Assembly (NCBI RefSeq): GCF_017356265.1
Contig: NZ_JAFNAW010000001.1
Coordinates: forward strand, 1 to 64,000
Length of the DNA stretch: 64,000 nucleotides
Source: Paracoccus fontiphilus
Lineage (GTDB): Bacteria; Pseudomonadota; Alphaproteobacteria; Rhodobacterales; Rhodobacteraceae
Reading direction: 5' to 3'
Positions 7,561-16,330 of the stretch are shown one piece after another. A program made the translations under genes and the position numbers. How positions within the stretch are numbered: position 1 is the stretch's first letter; the number at the start of each line of letters is the position of its first letter. Below the pieces are notes generated by a model. That model was given only the letters and a program-made list of their open reading frames with translations, did not search any database and was not told where the DNA came from.

Positions 7561-8337
7561 TCAGTGCAGGCCGAACCGCCCCATCAGCATCCGGCGCATC
7601 CGCACGAAGTCCCCGGTGTTGCGGTCGCGGGGGCGCGGCAGGTCGACCGGGATCACGGCGGGCGGCGTTCCGTCGGCCGACAGGACAAGCACCCGGTCCG
7701 CCAGGAAGATCGCTTCCTCGAGGTCGTGGGTGACAAGGATCATCGTGACCTTCTCCTCGTGCCAGATGCGGGCCAGTTCCTCCTGCATGGTCAGCTTGGT
7801 CATGGCATCGAGCGCGCCCAGCGGCTCGTCCAGCAGCAGGATCTCGGGCTGAACGGCCAGGGCGCGGGCGATGCCCACGCGCTGGGCCATGCCGCCGGAA
7901 AGCTGGCGGGGATAGGCCGTCTCGAAGTCGGACAGGCCGACAAGGCGGACATGGCGGCGCGCGCGGTCCCGGGCGGCGCCGCGGGGCAGGCCCCGCACCT
8001 CCAGCCCGAAGGCCACGTTCTCCAGCACGGTCAGCCAGGGCAGCAGGCGCGGCTCCTGGTAGATCACCGCCCGCTCGGTGCCGACCCCGGTGACGGGGGC
8101 GCCGTCGATCAGCACCTGTCCGCCGTCGGCGCTTTCCAGTCCCGCCAGAAGGCGCAGGAGCGTGGTCTTGCCGCAGCCGCTGGGGCCGACGATGGCCAGG
8201 CTCTCGCCGCCCCGGATGTCCAGCGACAGGTTGCGCAGCACGGGCAGCGGCTGGCCGTTCAGGGTGAAGGACTTGGTCAGGTGGCGCAGCGACACCGCGC
8301 CCCTGGCCGTCGCGTCGCCAAGGGTGTCGAGGGTCAT
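7561..8337 (-). CDS. ABC transporter ATP-binding protein (SsuB/TauB type)
   Basis: A 258-residue ATPase powering sulfonate-type uptake. Walker A GPSGCGKTT at 51-59, Q-loop Q94, signature LSGGMAQR at 146-153, Walker B ILLLDE at 166-171, and an H-loop in LVTHD. This is the nitrate/taurine/sulfonate ATPase pattern. The ATG overlaps the stop of the binding-protein gene (ATGA), so translation is coupled. It is the last gene of the six-gene organosulfur operon. Confidence 0.88.
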   Translation of the reverse strand: MTLDTLGDATARGAVSLRHLTKSFTLNGQPLPVLRNLSLDIRGGESLAIVGPSGCGKTTLLRLLAGLESADGGQVLIDGAPVTGVGTERAVIYQEPRLLPWLTVLENVAFGLEVRGLPRGAARDRARRHVRLVGLSDFETAYPRQLSGGMAQRVGIARALAVQPEILLLDEPLGALDAMTKLTMQEELARIWHEEKVTMILVTHDLEEAIFLADRVLVLSADGTPPAVIPVDLPRPRDRNTGDFVRMRRMLMGRFGLH

Positions 8338-9302
8338 TTCGTTGCTACCTCCTCGCCCGTGACCAGCAGCACGTCGCGGGCCGTCAGCTTGCCTTCGGGC
8401 AGCTTGCCCTCGCGCACTAGGACGTCGATCCAGAACTGGATGTCGCGTTCGGTGGCAAGCCCGCCGGGGCGCACGCCGAAGCCCGCGAAGTACTGCGCGA
8501 CCTCGGGGTTCTCGCCGCGTTCCCCCAGCACGCGGGCGATGATGGCGCGCGTTTCCTCGGGGTGTTCGCGGGCATAGTCGAGGGCGCGGGCGGATTGCGT
8601 CACGAAGTCGCGCGCGGCCTGGGGATGATCGGCGACCCAGTCCTTGCGCAGGACCGTGAAGCCGCCCGCGATCTCTCCCAACACGTCGGTGTCGTCGAAG
8701 ATCGCGCGCAATCCGCCGTTCCCGCGGGCCGCGCCTTCGAAGGTGGTCTGCCAATAGCCGAAGGCCGCGACGTCGACCTGGCCCGACCGCAGCACCTGTT
8801 CAAGCTGCGGCCCCGGAACGGTCACGAGGTTGGCCGCGTCCTGCGCAAGCCCTTCCTGCCGCAGCCCTTCGCGCACGGTGTAATCCAGATGCGCGCCCAG
8901 CGTGTTCACCGCAACAGTCTTGCCTGCGATGTCCGCGATGGACCGGATGGGGCTGTCCTCGAGCACGTAGAAGAGCGACTGGACCTGGTCGTTGATGCCG
9001 TTGGTGGGATAGGCCGCGACGAAGTCGTTGCCCCCGATGATCGAGTTCAGGACCGCGGCCGTGGCCGCGCTGCCGATCTCGATCGAGCCGCCGGCTAGGG
9101 CCATCAGCGATTCAGGCCCGCCAGAGGCGTAGCCCGCGCTTTCCAGCACGATGCCGGTGCCTTCGAAATAGCCCAGCTCCTCGGCCAGGTCATGGGCGCT
9201 GACGCCGCCGTGGCTGGGCATGTAGCGCATCACCACCTCGTCGGCCCAGGCGGGGGCGGAAAGCGCGGTGGAAAGGGCAAGCGAGATCAGGACGTGTTTC
9301 AT
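8334..9302 (-). CDS. ABC transporter substrate-binding protein (SsuA/TauA, NMT1-like)
   Basis: A 322-residue periplasmic binding protein. Residues 1-20 are a signal peptide ending APAWA. The mature part has the NMT1/sulfonate-binding pattern: an SxGGVSAHDLAEELGYFE-like opening, GGSIEIGSAATAAVL, and GKTVAVNTLGAHLDY. An AAAGGAACATGCC ribosome-binding region precedes the chosen ATG. Exact ligand is unknown; neighbouring TauD- and LLM-type oxygenases point to an organosulfur compound. Confidence 0.86.
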   Translation of the reverse strand: MKHVLISLALSTALSAPAWADEVVMRYMPSHGGVSAHDLAEELGYFEGTGIVLESAGYASGGPESLMALAGGSIEIGSAATAAVLNSIIGGNDFVAAYPTNGINDQVQSLFYVLEDSPIRSIADIAGKTVAVNTLGAHLDYTVREGLRQEGLAQDAANLVTVPGPQLEQVLRSGQVDVAAFGYWQTTFEGAARGNGGLRAIFDDTDVLGEIAGGFTVLRKDWVADHPQAARDFVTQSARALDYAREHPEETRAIIARVLGERGENPEVAQYFAGFGVRPGGLATERDIQFWIDVLVREGKLPEGKLTARDVLLVTGEEVATK

Positions 9303-9328
9303 GGCATGTTCCTTTGGATGGGTTGGGT

Positions 9329-10135
9329 TCAGTCCAGCGACCAGCGGCACAGGCGGCGCTGCAGCAGGACCAGGACGGCATTGGCGGCAAGGCCCAGCGC
9401 GGCCATCAGAAGGATGGCGGCGAACATCAGCGGGATCTGGAAATTGTACTGGGCGTTCATCACCTGGAAGCCGATGCCCTTGTTGGCGCCGATCATCTCG
9501 GCCGCGATCAGAAGCAGCAGCGCGGTCGTGGCCGACAGGCGCAGGCCCACGAAGATCGCGGGGACGGAGGCGGGCAGGACCACGCGGCGGAACACCTGCA
9601 CCCGGCCCGCGCCATAGCTTTCGGCCATCTCGATCAGCTTGCGGTCCACCTGCTTGACGCCGCCGACCGTGGCCAGCAGCGTCGGAAACAGCGTGGCCCA
9701 GAAGATCACGAAGATCTTCGACGTCTCGCCCAGGCCCAGCAGCAGGATGAACACCGGATAAAGCGCCAGGGCCGAGGTCTGGCGGAACAGTTGCAGGATC
9801 GGGTCGAGCGCGCGTTCCACGGGGCGCAACTGGCCCATCAGCAGGCCCAGCGGGATGCCGAGGCCCACGGCGGCGCCAAAGGCCAGCCCGGCGCGCTGCA
9901 GGCTGATGGCGATGTCATCGACCAAGGCGCCGCTGGCGATGCCGGTCCACAATGCCCCCAGGATCGCGTCCAGCGGCGGCAGGACGGCGGGGCTGATCCA
10001 GCCCAGCTTGCCCGATGCCTGCCACAGGACCAGAAAGGCGATGACCAGGCTGTAGCGCGACAGGAAGGCACGCAAGGGCGGGGCGGGCAGGCCGCGCGCG
10101 CGGCGGGCGGGCGTGTCGAGGTTCTGCAGGGTCAT
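9329..10135 (-). CDS. ABC transporter permease (SsuC/TauC type)
   Basis: A 268-residue inner-membrane permease of the BPD_transp_1 family with about six membrane segments. The EAA-type loop that contacts the ATPase is visible as MAESYGAGRVQVFRRVVLPA. The start ATG (MTLQNLD) lies four bases after the stop of the monooxygenase gene. With the adjoining binding protein and ATPase it forms a complete importer. Confidence 0.87.
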   Translation of the reverse strand: MTLQNLDTPARRARGLPAPPLRAFLSRYSLVIAFLVLWQASGKLGWISPAVLPPLDAILGALWTGIASGALVDDIAISLQRAGLAFGAAVGLGIPLGLLMGQLRPVERALDPILQLFRQTSALALYPVFILLLGLGETSKIFVIFWATLFPTLLATVGGVKQVDRKLIEMAESYGAGRVQVFRRVVLPASVPAIFVGLRLSATTALLLLIAAEMIGANKGIGFQVMNAQYNFQIPLMFAAILLMAALGLAANAVLVLLQRRLCRWSLD

Positions 10136-10139
10136 GGCC

Positions 10140-11486
10140 TTACTCCGCCGCCTGGGCTGCCGCACGGGCTACCGCGTGACGGTTGACGGGGAAGGGCAGG
10201 CCCAGGTTCTGCCGCAGGGTGCTGCCTTCATAGGCGGTGCGGAACAGCCCGCGCCGCTGCAGTTCGGGGACCACCAGATCGACAAAGTCGGTCAGGCCGG
10301 TCGGCAGCCAAGGCGGCAGGATGTTGAAGCCGTCGGCGGCCTCGTTCTCGAACCAGTCCTGCAGCATGTCGGCGACCTGGGTGGCGCTGCCGATGATGGT
10401 ATAATGCCCGCGGGCCGAGGCGACCCACTGGTAAAGCTGCCGGATCGAGAAGTCGTTGTCGTCCGCGATCTGGCGGATCAGCGCCTGGCGCGACTTCATC
10501 CCCTCGGTCGGGGGCGCCGGGGGCAGGGGACCGTCGAGGTCGTAGCCCGACAGGTCCAGCGTGCCGCCCGTCAGCCCGTTCAGAAGGGAAATCCCGTCCT
10601 CGGGCAGGATCAGGCTGGTCAGCTCCTCGTATTTCTCGCGCGCCTCGGATTCGGTGCGGCCCACGAAGGGCGATACGCCCGGCATGATCAGGATGTGACC
10701 GGGGTCGCGGCCTAGGCCACGGGCGCGGGCCTTGATGTCGCGGTAGAAGTCCCGGGCCGTGTCCAGCCGCTGGTGGGCGGTGAAGATCACCTCGGCCGTG
10801 GCGGCGGCAAGGCCGCGCCCGTCCTCGGACTGGCCCGCCTGCACGATCACCGGATGGCCCTGCGGGGACCGGGACACGTTCAGCGGCCCCTCGACCTTGA
10901 AGTGCTGGCCCTTGTGATGGGCGCGGTGCAGCTTGGCGCGGTCCAGGAAGGCGCCGCTGGTCTTGTCGCGGATGAAGATGTCGTCCTCGAAGCTGTCCCA
11001 CAGCTTGCGCACGACATCGACATGCTCGGCCGCGCGGGCGTAGCGGACGGCATGGGGGTGCTGCGTGTCCAGGTTGAAGTTGCGCGCCGCCGCCTCGGTC
11101 GCCGTGGTCACGACGTTCCAGCCCGCGCGCCCGCCCGAGATGAGGTCAAGCGAGGCGAACTTGCGCGCGGTGTTGTAGGGTTCCTCATAGGTGGTCGAGG
11201 CGGTGGCGATGAAGCCCAGATGCGTGGTCTGCGTGGCAAGCGCCGCGAACAGCGTCACGGGTTCGAACCCCGCGATGCGGGCGGGCCCCCCTTCCGAGGT
11301 GCCCCCGGTCGCCAGGCCGTCGGCCAGGAAATAGGCGTCGAACAGGCCGCGCTCGGCCTCGCGCGCAAGCCGGACGTGGAAGTCCAGGCTGACGGCGCCG
11401 TCGGCAGGCTGGTCGGGGTGGCGCCAGCTTGCGATATGCTGGCCGCCGCCGGGAAGAAAGGCGCCAAGGCGGATCTTGCGGGTCAT
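10140..11486 (-). CDS. LLM-class FMN-dependent monooxygenase (NtaA/SnaA/DszA family)
   Basis: A 448-residue flavin-dependent oxygenase. The family pattern is clear: LGAFLPGGGQHIASWRHP at the N-terminus, FDAYFLADG, LISGGRAGWNVVTT and the HHKGQHFKVEGPLNVSRSPQ region. Length matches the NtaA/SnaA/DszA branch rather than the shorter SsuD (about 380). Such enzymes use reduced FMN and oxygen to oxidise sulfur or nitrogen compounds; the FMN reductase two genes upstream is the likely flavin supplier. Cytoplasmic. Third gene of the operon. Confidence 0.86.
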   Translation of the reverse strand: MTRKIRLGAFLPGGGQHIASWRHPDQPADGAVSLDFHVRLAREAERGLFDAYFLADGLATGGTSEGGPARIAGFEPVTLFAALATQTTHLGFIATASTTYEEPYNTARKFASLDLISGGRAGWNVVTTATEAAARNFNLDTQHPHAVRYARAAEHVDVVRKLWDSFEDDIFIRDKTSGAFLDRAKLHRAHHKGQHFKVEGPLNVSRSPQGHPVIVQAGQSEDGRGLAAATAEVIFTAHQRLDTARDFYRDIKARARGLGRDPGHILIMPGVSPFVGRTESEAREKYEELTSLILPEDGISLLNGLTGGTLDLSGYDLDGPLPPAPPTEGMKSRQALIRQIADDNDFSIRQLYQWVASARGHYTIIGSATQVADMLQDWFENEAADGFNILPPWLPTGLTDFVDLVVPELQRRGLFRTAYEGSTLRQNLGLPFPVNRHAVARAAAQAAE

Positions 11487-11497
11487 GGGATGTTCCT

Positions 11498-12403
11498 TCA
11501 GGCTGCGGTCAGGGCGATGCTGGCGCGTCCGTCGACGCCCACCGGCACATCGCCGTCCAGGGTGATGCGGCGCACCACGCGGTGCGCGTCGCCATAGTCG
11601 TTCACCGCGACATGCTGGGTGGCGCGGTTGTCCCAGATCACCACGTCGCCCGCCTGCCAGCGCCAGCGCACGGTGTTTTCCGGCGCGGTGACATGGGCCT
11701 GCAGGGTTTCGTAGATCTTCAGCGACTCCTCGCGCGAGAGGCCGACGATCCGTTGCAGGAAGCTGCCAAGCACCAGCACGCGCTCGCCGGTGCGGGGATG
11801 GACGCGGACAACCGGGTGTTCGGTCTGGAAGACGGTGCGGGCAAAGACCTCGGCATGGTATCTGCGGTCCTGCTCGCTGGCCCTGGGGCGCTGCGCGGCA
11901 TAGTCGTAGTCGTTGGAATGGACCGCGCGCAGGCCGTCGGCCAGGGTCTTCAGCGCAGGCGGCAGGTCGTCATAGGCGGTCGCGGTGTTGGCCCAGATCG
12001 TGTCGCCGCCCACCGGCGGGATCACCACGCCGCGCAGGACCGAGGCCTTGGGATAGGCGGGCACGAACGTCACGTCCGTGTGCCAGCGGTCCGCCCGCCC
12101 GCCGCCCCGGCTGCCGTCCAGTTCCAGGATCGAGGCCGTGCCCTGCACCACGGCCTGCGTGGGGTGGGGCGCCAGGTCGCCCAGGCGGCGGGCGAACGCC
12201 TCTTGCGCGGCATCGTCCAGGTGATGCTGGCCGCGGAAGAACAGCACCTTGTGGCGCAGAAGCAGCGCCTCGATGTCCGACAGGATCGCGTCCGGCAGGT
12301 CGGCGGACAGCGAAAGGTTGCGGATCTCGGCCCCGATGCGCGGGGTGACCGGCAGCACGTCGGCGGCGGGGATCGCGGCGGGAAAGGTTTCGTGACGGGT
12401 CAT
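11498..12403 (-). CDS. TauD/TfdA-family alpha-ketoglutarate-dependent dioxygenase
   Basis: A 301-residue Fe(II)/alpha-ketoglutarate dioxygenase. The iron ligands are visible as H108-x-D110 (WHTDVTF) and distal H264 (ATQHVAVNDY); an Arg near 275-279 would bind alpha-ketoglutarate. TauD relatives hydroxylate the carbon next to a sulfonate or sulfate ester, releasing sulfite or sulfate. Substrate undetermined. It is preceded by an AAGGAA ribosome-binding site and lies 11 bases before the LLM gene. A dioxygenase and a flavin monooxygenase in one operon suggest broad or sequential desulfonation. Confidence 0.87.
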   Translation of the reverse strand: MTRHETFPAAIPAADVLPVTPRIGAEIRNLSLSADLPDAILSDIEALLLRHKVLFFRGQHHLDDAAQEAFARRLGDLAPHPTQAVVQGTASILELDGSRGGGRADRWHTDVTFVPAYPKASVLRGVVIPPVGGDTIWANTATAYDDLPPALKTLADGLRAVHSNDYDYAAQRPRASEQDRRYHAEVFARTVFQTEHPVVRVHPRTGERVLVLGSFLQRIVGLSREESLKIYETLQAHVTAPENTVRWRWQAGDVVIWDNRATQHVAVNDYGDAHRVVRRITLDGDVPVGVDGRASIALTAA

Positions 12404-12421
12404 GGGTTTGTTCCTTGGGCG

Positions 12422-12979
12422 TCAGGCCGCGACCGACAGGGCCGGGTTGTCGCGGCGGACAAAGGGGGCGAACTGATCGACGGCGCGGTCCAGCCGTTCA
12501 AGCAGCGCGGCCGAGGAGGGGAGGCCGTCCGCGAAATCGGCGGCGCTGGCATAGACGCCGGTGGGCAGGGTGGCCGTCTCGAAAAAGCCGAACAAGGGGC
12601 GCAACTGGTGTTCGATGACCAGGGCGTGCCGGTCGCCGCCGCCGGTCGCGGTCAGCAGCACGGGCTTGCCGCGCAGGGCCGCCGGATCGATCAGGTCGAT
12701 CAGGTGCTTGAACAGGCCGGAATAGCTGCCCTTGTAGACCGGGCTGCCGATGACAAGCGCGTCGGCCGACAGGATCGTCTCGACGATCTTGCGGGCAAGC
12801 GGGTCCAGGTCTCCGGTGGATGCGGCCTGGCCCAGGCTTGGCTGCAGATCGCCCAGGTCATAGGTCGAGGCCAGCGCGCCATGGCGTCCGGCCGCCAGGG
12901 CCACGGCATGATCGACCAGGGCGCGGGTCTTCGAGGGGCGGCTGAGACTGCCGGCAAGACCGGCAATGCGGAATGTCAT
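12422..12979 (-). CDS. NAD(P)H-dependent FMN reductase (SsuE/MsuE-like)
   Basis: A 185-residue flavodoxin-fold reductase. GLAGSLSRPSKTRALVD binds FMN phosphate, and SPVYKGSYSGLFKHLIDL is the conserved second motif of the SsuE/MsuE family. It supplies reduced FMN to the flavin monooxygenase encoded two genes downstream. First gene of the operon, with GGAGA seven bases before its ATG. The 200 bases upstream, shared with the divergent DUF2243 gene, should hold the sulfur-regulated promoter; no clear operator is recognised. Confidence 0.87.
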   Translation of the reverse strand: MTFRIAGLAGSLSRPSKTRALVDHAVALAAGRHGALASTYDLGDLQPSLGQAASTGDLDPLARKIVETILSADALVIGSPVYKGSYSGLFKHLIDLIDPAALRGKPVLLTATGGGDRHALVIEHQLRPLFGFFETATLPTGVYASAADFADGLPSSAALLERLDRAVDQFAPFVRRDNPALSVAA

Positions 12980-13179
12980 GGGGGTGTCTCCGTATCACGA
13001 CTGTCTTTGTCGATATTTACGGCCGGGGCAGCTTTTGGCGATTCCAAAGATCGGGTCGAAAAGGGAAGCATCCTGTCGCCCGACCTGCCCGGGGCAGAAC
13101 CCGCGTTTCATCGCCGCCTGGGAACATTCGGGAGGGAACGGGGTTGCCCCGCAGGGGCATCGGCAAGGACAGGTGTGAC

Positions 13180-13932
13180 ATGGCGGACCGATCCTGGATC
13201 ATGGCGGGCGCAACCCTGGGTTTCGCCCTGGGCGGCTTTTTCGACGGCATCCTGCTGCACCAGATCCTGCAATGGCATCACCTGCTCAGCCTGGTGCCCG
13301 CCGTGACCGAACTGCGCACCCAGGTCATGTGGGACGGCTATTTCCATGCGCTGATGTATGGGATCGCAGCCCTTGGCCTGTGGCTGCTGTGGCGGACCGG
13401 GCGCGGCTCGCCCTTGCCGGGGCGGGGTCTGGCAGGCGCGGCGCTGATCGGCTTTGGCGCCTGGCATGTCGTCGATACGCTGTTGTCGCACTGGATCCTG
13501 GGCATCCACCGCATCAAGGTGGACAGCCCCAACCCCTTATTCTGGGACCTGCTGTGGCTTGTGGTCTTTGGCCTGTTGCCCGCCGCGCTGGGGTTGCGGC
13601 TGCTGCGCGGCACGGGCGGCGGCCTGTCGCGGCGCGGATCGCGGGTGGCGGGGCTGTTTCTGTCGCTTGTCACCCTTGGGGCCGGCGCGATCGCCCTGCG
13701 GCCGCCGCCGGACCAGCCGCTGACCGCCGCGGTGTTCCGCCAGTCGCTGGGCCAGGCGGGGATCGACGCCGTGCTGAAGGAAGCGGGTGCGGAGCTGGTC
13801 TGGACGGACGGAAACGGGGTCGTGCTGATCGACCTGCCGCAGGGACGCAAGTGGCACCTCTATCGCCGGGGCGCGCTTCTGGTCAGCGGCGCGGGCCTGC
13901 CGCCCGGCTGCTTCAGCTGGTCCGCCGCATAG
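13180..13932 (+). CDS. DUF2243 membrane protein
   Basis: A 250-residue membrane protein. The first 165 residues carry the DUF2243 pattern: GFALGGFFDGILLHQILQWHH, WDGYFHALMY, and WHVVDTLLSHWILGIHRI, with several conserved histidines near or in the membrane. A short soluble C-terminal part follows (about 185-250). The start ATG follows AAGGACAGG; a longer frame upstream lacks membrane character. DUF2243 proteins often sit near haem-copper oxidase genes, but none are seen here, and the function is unknown. Confidence 0.8.
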   Translation: MADRSWIMAGATLGFALGGFFDGILLHQILQWHHLLSLVPAVTELRTQVMWDGYFHALMYGIAALGLWLLWRTGRGSPLPGRGLAGAALIGFGAWHVVDTLLSHWILGIHRIKVDSPNPLFWDLLWLVVFGLLPAALGLRLLRGTGGGLSRRGSRVAGLFLSLVTLGAGAIALRPPPDQPLTAAVFRQSLGQAGIDAVLKEAGAELVWTDGNGVVLIDLPQGRKWHLYRRGALLVSGAGLPPGCFSWSAA

Positions 13933-14268
13933 AGGGGCCAGCCGACCATCCACCGGCACATCCAGCGCCACTTTCCAGGTCGCCGCGTCCCGCCTGACCG
14001 ACCCGCGCGACGGCAGCCCCGTTCATGGCTTCCATCTTCCGGAGAATGTCCGATGCAAGCCGCACGATGACTGTCCGTCCCTCACGCCCTTGCCGAGGTC
14101 CACGAGGTCGAGATGCTGAACCGCAATGACCAGGGCCGATGATCCACGAGCCGCGCTTCCTGCCCATCCGGCCCGGCGATGACGTGCAGCCCGAGGACCT
14201 GCCCGACAGGGTCGGCCGATCGGTTCGAGACGATCATGGACGCCCTTGAAGTCCGGGCCTGACCCGGC
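13933..14268. other. Gene-poor interval
   Basis: These 336 bases contain no open frame with convincing codon use or a ribosome-binding site. Short stretches in one plus-strand frame look protein-like but are broken by stops, so this could be a decayed gene. Nothing further can be supported. Confidence 0.4.
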
Positions 14269-14982
14269 CTAGAGCCTGCCCAGCAACTCCGCCTTCTTCG
14301 CGTCGAATTCGGCCTGCGTCAGAACGCCCCGCGACAGCAGCGCATGAAGCTGCTCGATGGTGGCGGTGATCGACGCTTCGGCCCGAGGAGGATCGGCCTT
14401 TGCCGGGCCGAGGTCCGGGCCGGTCGATCCCTTGGACGCTTCCGGGGGAAGATCGGCGGGGCTCAGGCTGTCCAGCGAGACAGGCCCGTGCTGGCTGTTG
14501 AAGGCCAGCGACCCGTCCGTGCCCTGCTGCTGGGACACGCCGCCGATCCGGTGGTCGCCCGTGTCGTAAAGGACGGTCCGCCCGCCGCGCCTGACCGCAA
14601 GCCGGCGGGTGGCGGGAAAGACCGCATAGCTCGTGCCGCCCTGCGATCCGGCCGCGGACGGCACCCCCAGCGATGCCGGCCATTCCGACGCGGCGGCGTC
14701 GTCCGTTTCCGGCCGTGCCTGCGCCACCTGTCCCGCCAGGTGCGACAGGTCGCCGATCAGCGCCTCGACCCGCGCCTTCAGGCCGTTGTCGAACATGGCG
14801 CCGATCATCAGCATCCCTCCGGACCATTGGCCCATGCCGCCGAATTCGGAATGGTCGAACTGCGCCTGCGTGCCTCCCCCCCTTGCCAGCGACAGCAGCA
14901 TCGCCTCGGCCGCGGCGGGGCTGAAGCCGTGCCGATGCGCTATGGCGGCAGCGCGTCGGCGGTGTTCGTCCGTCAGGTGCAT
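14269..14982 (-). CDS. SHOCT domain-containing protein
   Basis: A 237-residue protein. The last 35 residues form a SHOCT (short C-terminal) domain: IEQLHALLSRGVLTQAEFDAKK then AELLGRL. The N-terminal half is helical; the centre looks disordered and rich in Ser, Gly and Pro, with a strand-rich part around residues 120-165. SHOCT domains are thought to mediate oligomerisation; the function here is unknown. No signal peptide is evident. The ATG follows GGAGG by seven bases. Confidence 0.72.
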   Translation of the reverse strand: MHLTDEHRRRAAAIAHRHGFSPAAAEAMLLSLARGGGTQAQFDHSEFGGMGQWSGGMLMIGAMFDNGLKARVEALIGDLSHLAGQVAQARPETDDAAASEWPASLGVPSAAGSQGGTSYAVFPATRRLAVRRGGRTVLYDTGDHRIGGVSQQQGTDGSLAFNSQHGPVSLDSLSPADLPPEASKGSTGPDLGPAKADPPRAEASITATIEQLHALLSRGVLTQAEFDAKKAELLGRL

Positions 14983-15058
14983 CTCAAGGCCTCCGATCCT
15001 GGTGCGCCCTGTCAGGACGGACCTGCCGGGCGGCATTGTCAAGGGCCGGGCGGCGGGG

Positions 15059-15925
15059 CTACCTGCCCATCCTGCGCCGTTCCGCCAGCACCGCCTGGAA
15101 GTTCGACAGCAGGATGATCGCCCCGCCCAAAAACACCCACAGGTCGATGGCCTCGGCATAGAAGGCGAAGCCGACCAGGGCGGCCAGCGGCACGCGCAGG
15201 AAGTCGACGGGAATCAGGATCGAGGCGTCAAGCCGCCGCAAGGCCTGCGCCATGCCGTAATGGGCCGACAGCGCCCCCAATCCCGCCAGCAGCATCCAGG
15301 GAATGTCGGCGATCGACACGGGCCGCCAGTCGGTCAGCGCCGCGGCCAGGCCCAGCGGCAGCTGGATCAGGATCATCCAGACGACGATCGCGCCGGGCGA
15401 GGCATGGCGCGTCAGCCGCTTCACCAGGATCATCGACAGCCCGTATCCCGCCGCGGCGATCAGCACCAGCGCGGCCGCCGGATCGACCATGGCGATGCCG
15501 GGGCGCACGATCACCTGGACGCCCAGGAACCCGCCCGCCGTCGCCAGCAGGCGCGGCCCCGTCAGGCGTTCCTTCAGCAGCAGCCAGGCGAACAGCGTCA
15601 CCCAGATCGGCATGGTGAATTCCAGTGCGAAGACCGAGGCCAAGGGCAGCAGCACCACGCCGATGGTCCAGAAATACTGTGCGGTGAAATGGATCAGGTT
15701 GCGCCACAGGTGCAGGCGGATCTGCGCGGCGCGCCGGACCTCGGGCCACAGGCTGCGGCCGACCGCCAGGATCACGAACAGCCCGACAAGCGCGCGAAAG
15801 AACAGGACCTGCCGGATCGACAGGGTCGCGGCCAGTTCGCGCGATCCCACCGACATGCCGATGAAGGACCCCATGGCCAGCGCCATCCAGGCCAGCCCGT
15901 GCAGGAACTGGCGGTTGTCGGCCAC
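15059..15925 (-). CDS. EamA/DMT family transporter
   Basis: A 288-residue inner-membrane protein with about ten hydrophobic segments and two EamA repeats, each carrying the expected hydrophobic pattern (first ending ERLTGPRLLATAGGFLGVQV, second ending LWVFLGGAIILLSNF). DMT proteins export metabolites such as amino acids. The substrate cannot be told. The start is GTG (MADNRQF); no ATG with a good ribosome-binding site lies in frame upstream. Confidence 0.8.
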   Translation of the reverse strand: MADNRQFLHGLAWMALAMGSFIGMSVGSRELAATLSIRQVLFFRALVGLFVILAVGRSLWPEVRRAAQIRLHLWRNLIHFTAQYFWTIGVVLLPLASVFALEFTMPIWVTLFAWLLLKERLTGPRLLATAGGFLGVQVIVRPGIAMVDPAAALVLIAAAGYGLSMILVKRLTRHASPGAIVVWMILIQLPLGLAAALTDWRPVSIADIPWMLLAGLGALSAHYGMAQALRRLDASILIPVDFLRVPLAALVGFAFYAEAIDLWVFLGGAIILLSNFQAVLAERRRMGR

Positions 15926-16025
15926 GGCAGGCTAGGTGATGTCGGACATCTCGTCCCCTCCCGGAAAACCGCCGGACCATAGGCCGAAGCCGGGCGGGGC
16001 GAAAGAGGGGGGCCGACAAACAAAA

Positions 16026-16044
16026 GGCCCGCCGATGGCGGGCC
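16026..16044 (-). terminator. Rho-independent terminator of the small gene at 16071
   Basis: GGCCCGCC and GGCGGGCC form an 8-bp stem with a 3-base loop. On the minus strand it is followed by TTTTGTTTG. It lies 26 bases beyond the stop of the minus-strand small gene. Confidence 0.8.
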
Positions 16045-16070
16045 GGGTCGGTCATGCTGCCTTGTTCGGA

Positions 16071-16244
16071 TCAGGCGCGCGACATGGCGGCCATCGCGGC
16101 GCCCGTCGGCTCGATCCCCAGGCGGCGCAGGTCGGCCTGGGCGGGCACGTGGTGCGAACGCACGGCGGCCGAAGCGGAAATCGCGGCATCCATCACGTCC
16201 AGGAACGCGCGGAGGCGGATCATGGCGTTGCGGAGGGCGGTCAT
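16071..16244 (-). CDS. Small basic protein, DUF1127-like
   Basis: A 57-residue basic protein starting MTALRNAMIRLRAFLDVMDAA and containing ADLRRLGIEPTGAA near its end. This resembles the DLRxLGI end of DUF1127-type small proteins common in alphaproteobacteria, so a distant relative is possible. DUF1127 proteins have been linked to phosphate and carbon metabolism and RNA binding. The start is preferred to an upstream Met because AGAGAGACCTGCC precedes it and the extra 30 residues look non-coding. Followed by its own terminator. Confidence 0.6.
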   Translation of the reverse strand: MTALRNAMIRLRAFLDVMDAAISASAAVRSHHVPAQADLRRLGIEPTGAAMAAMSRA

Positions 16245-16330
16245 GGCAGGTCTCTCTTTCTGTCCTTGGTTGACAAGGGGAAGATGGGCCTTTCCCCGCC
16301 ATGCCGCAACGCAGCATTTGTGCAGATCCG

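Noticed and set aside
13913..14167. 84-codon minus-strand frame between the DUF2243 and SHOCT genes
   Set aside because: No ribosome-binding site, no motif and atypical Gly/Arg composition; treated as non-coding.
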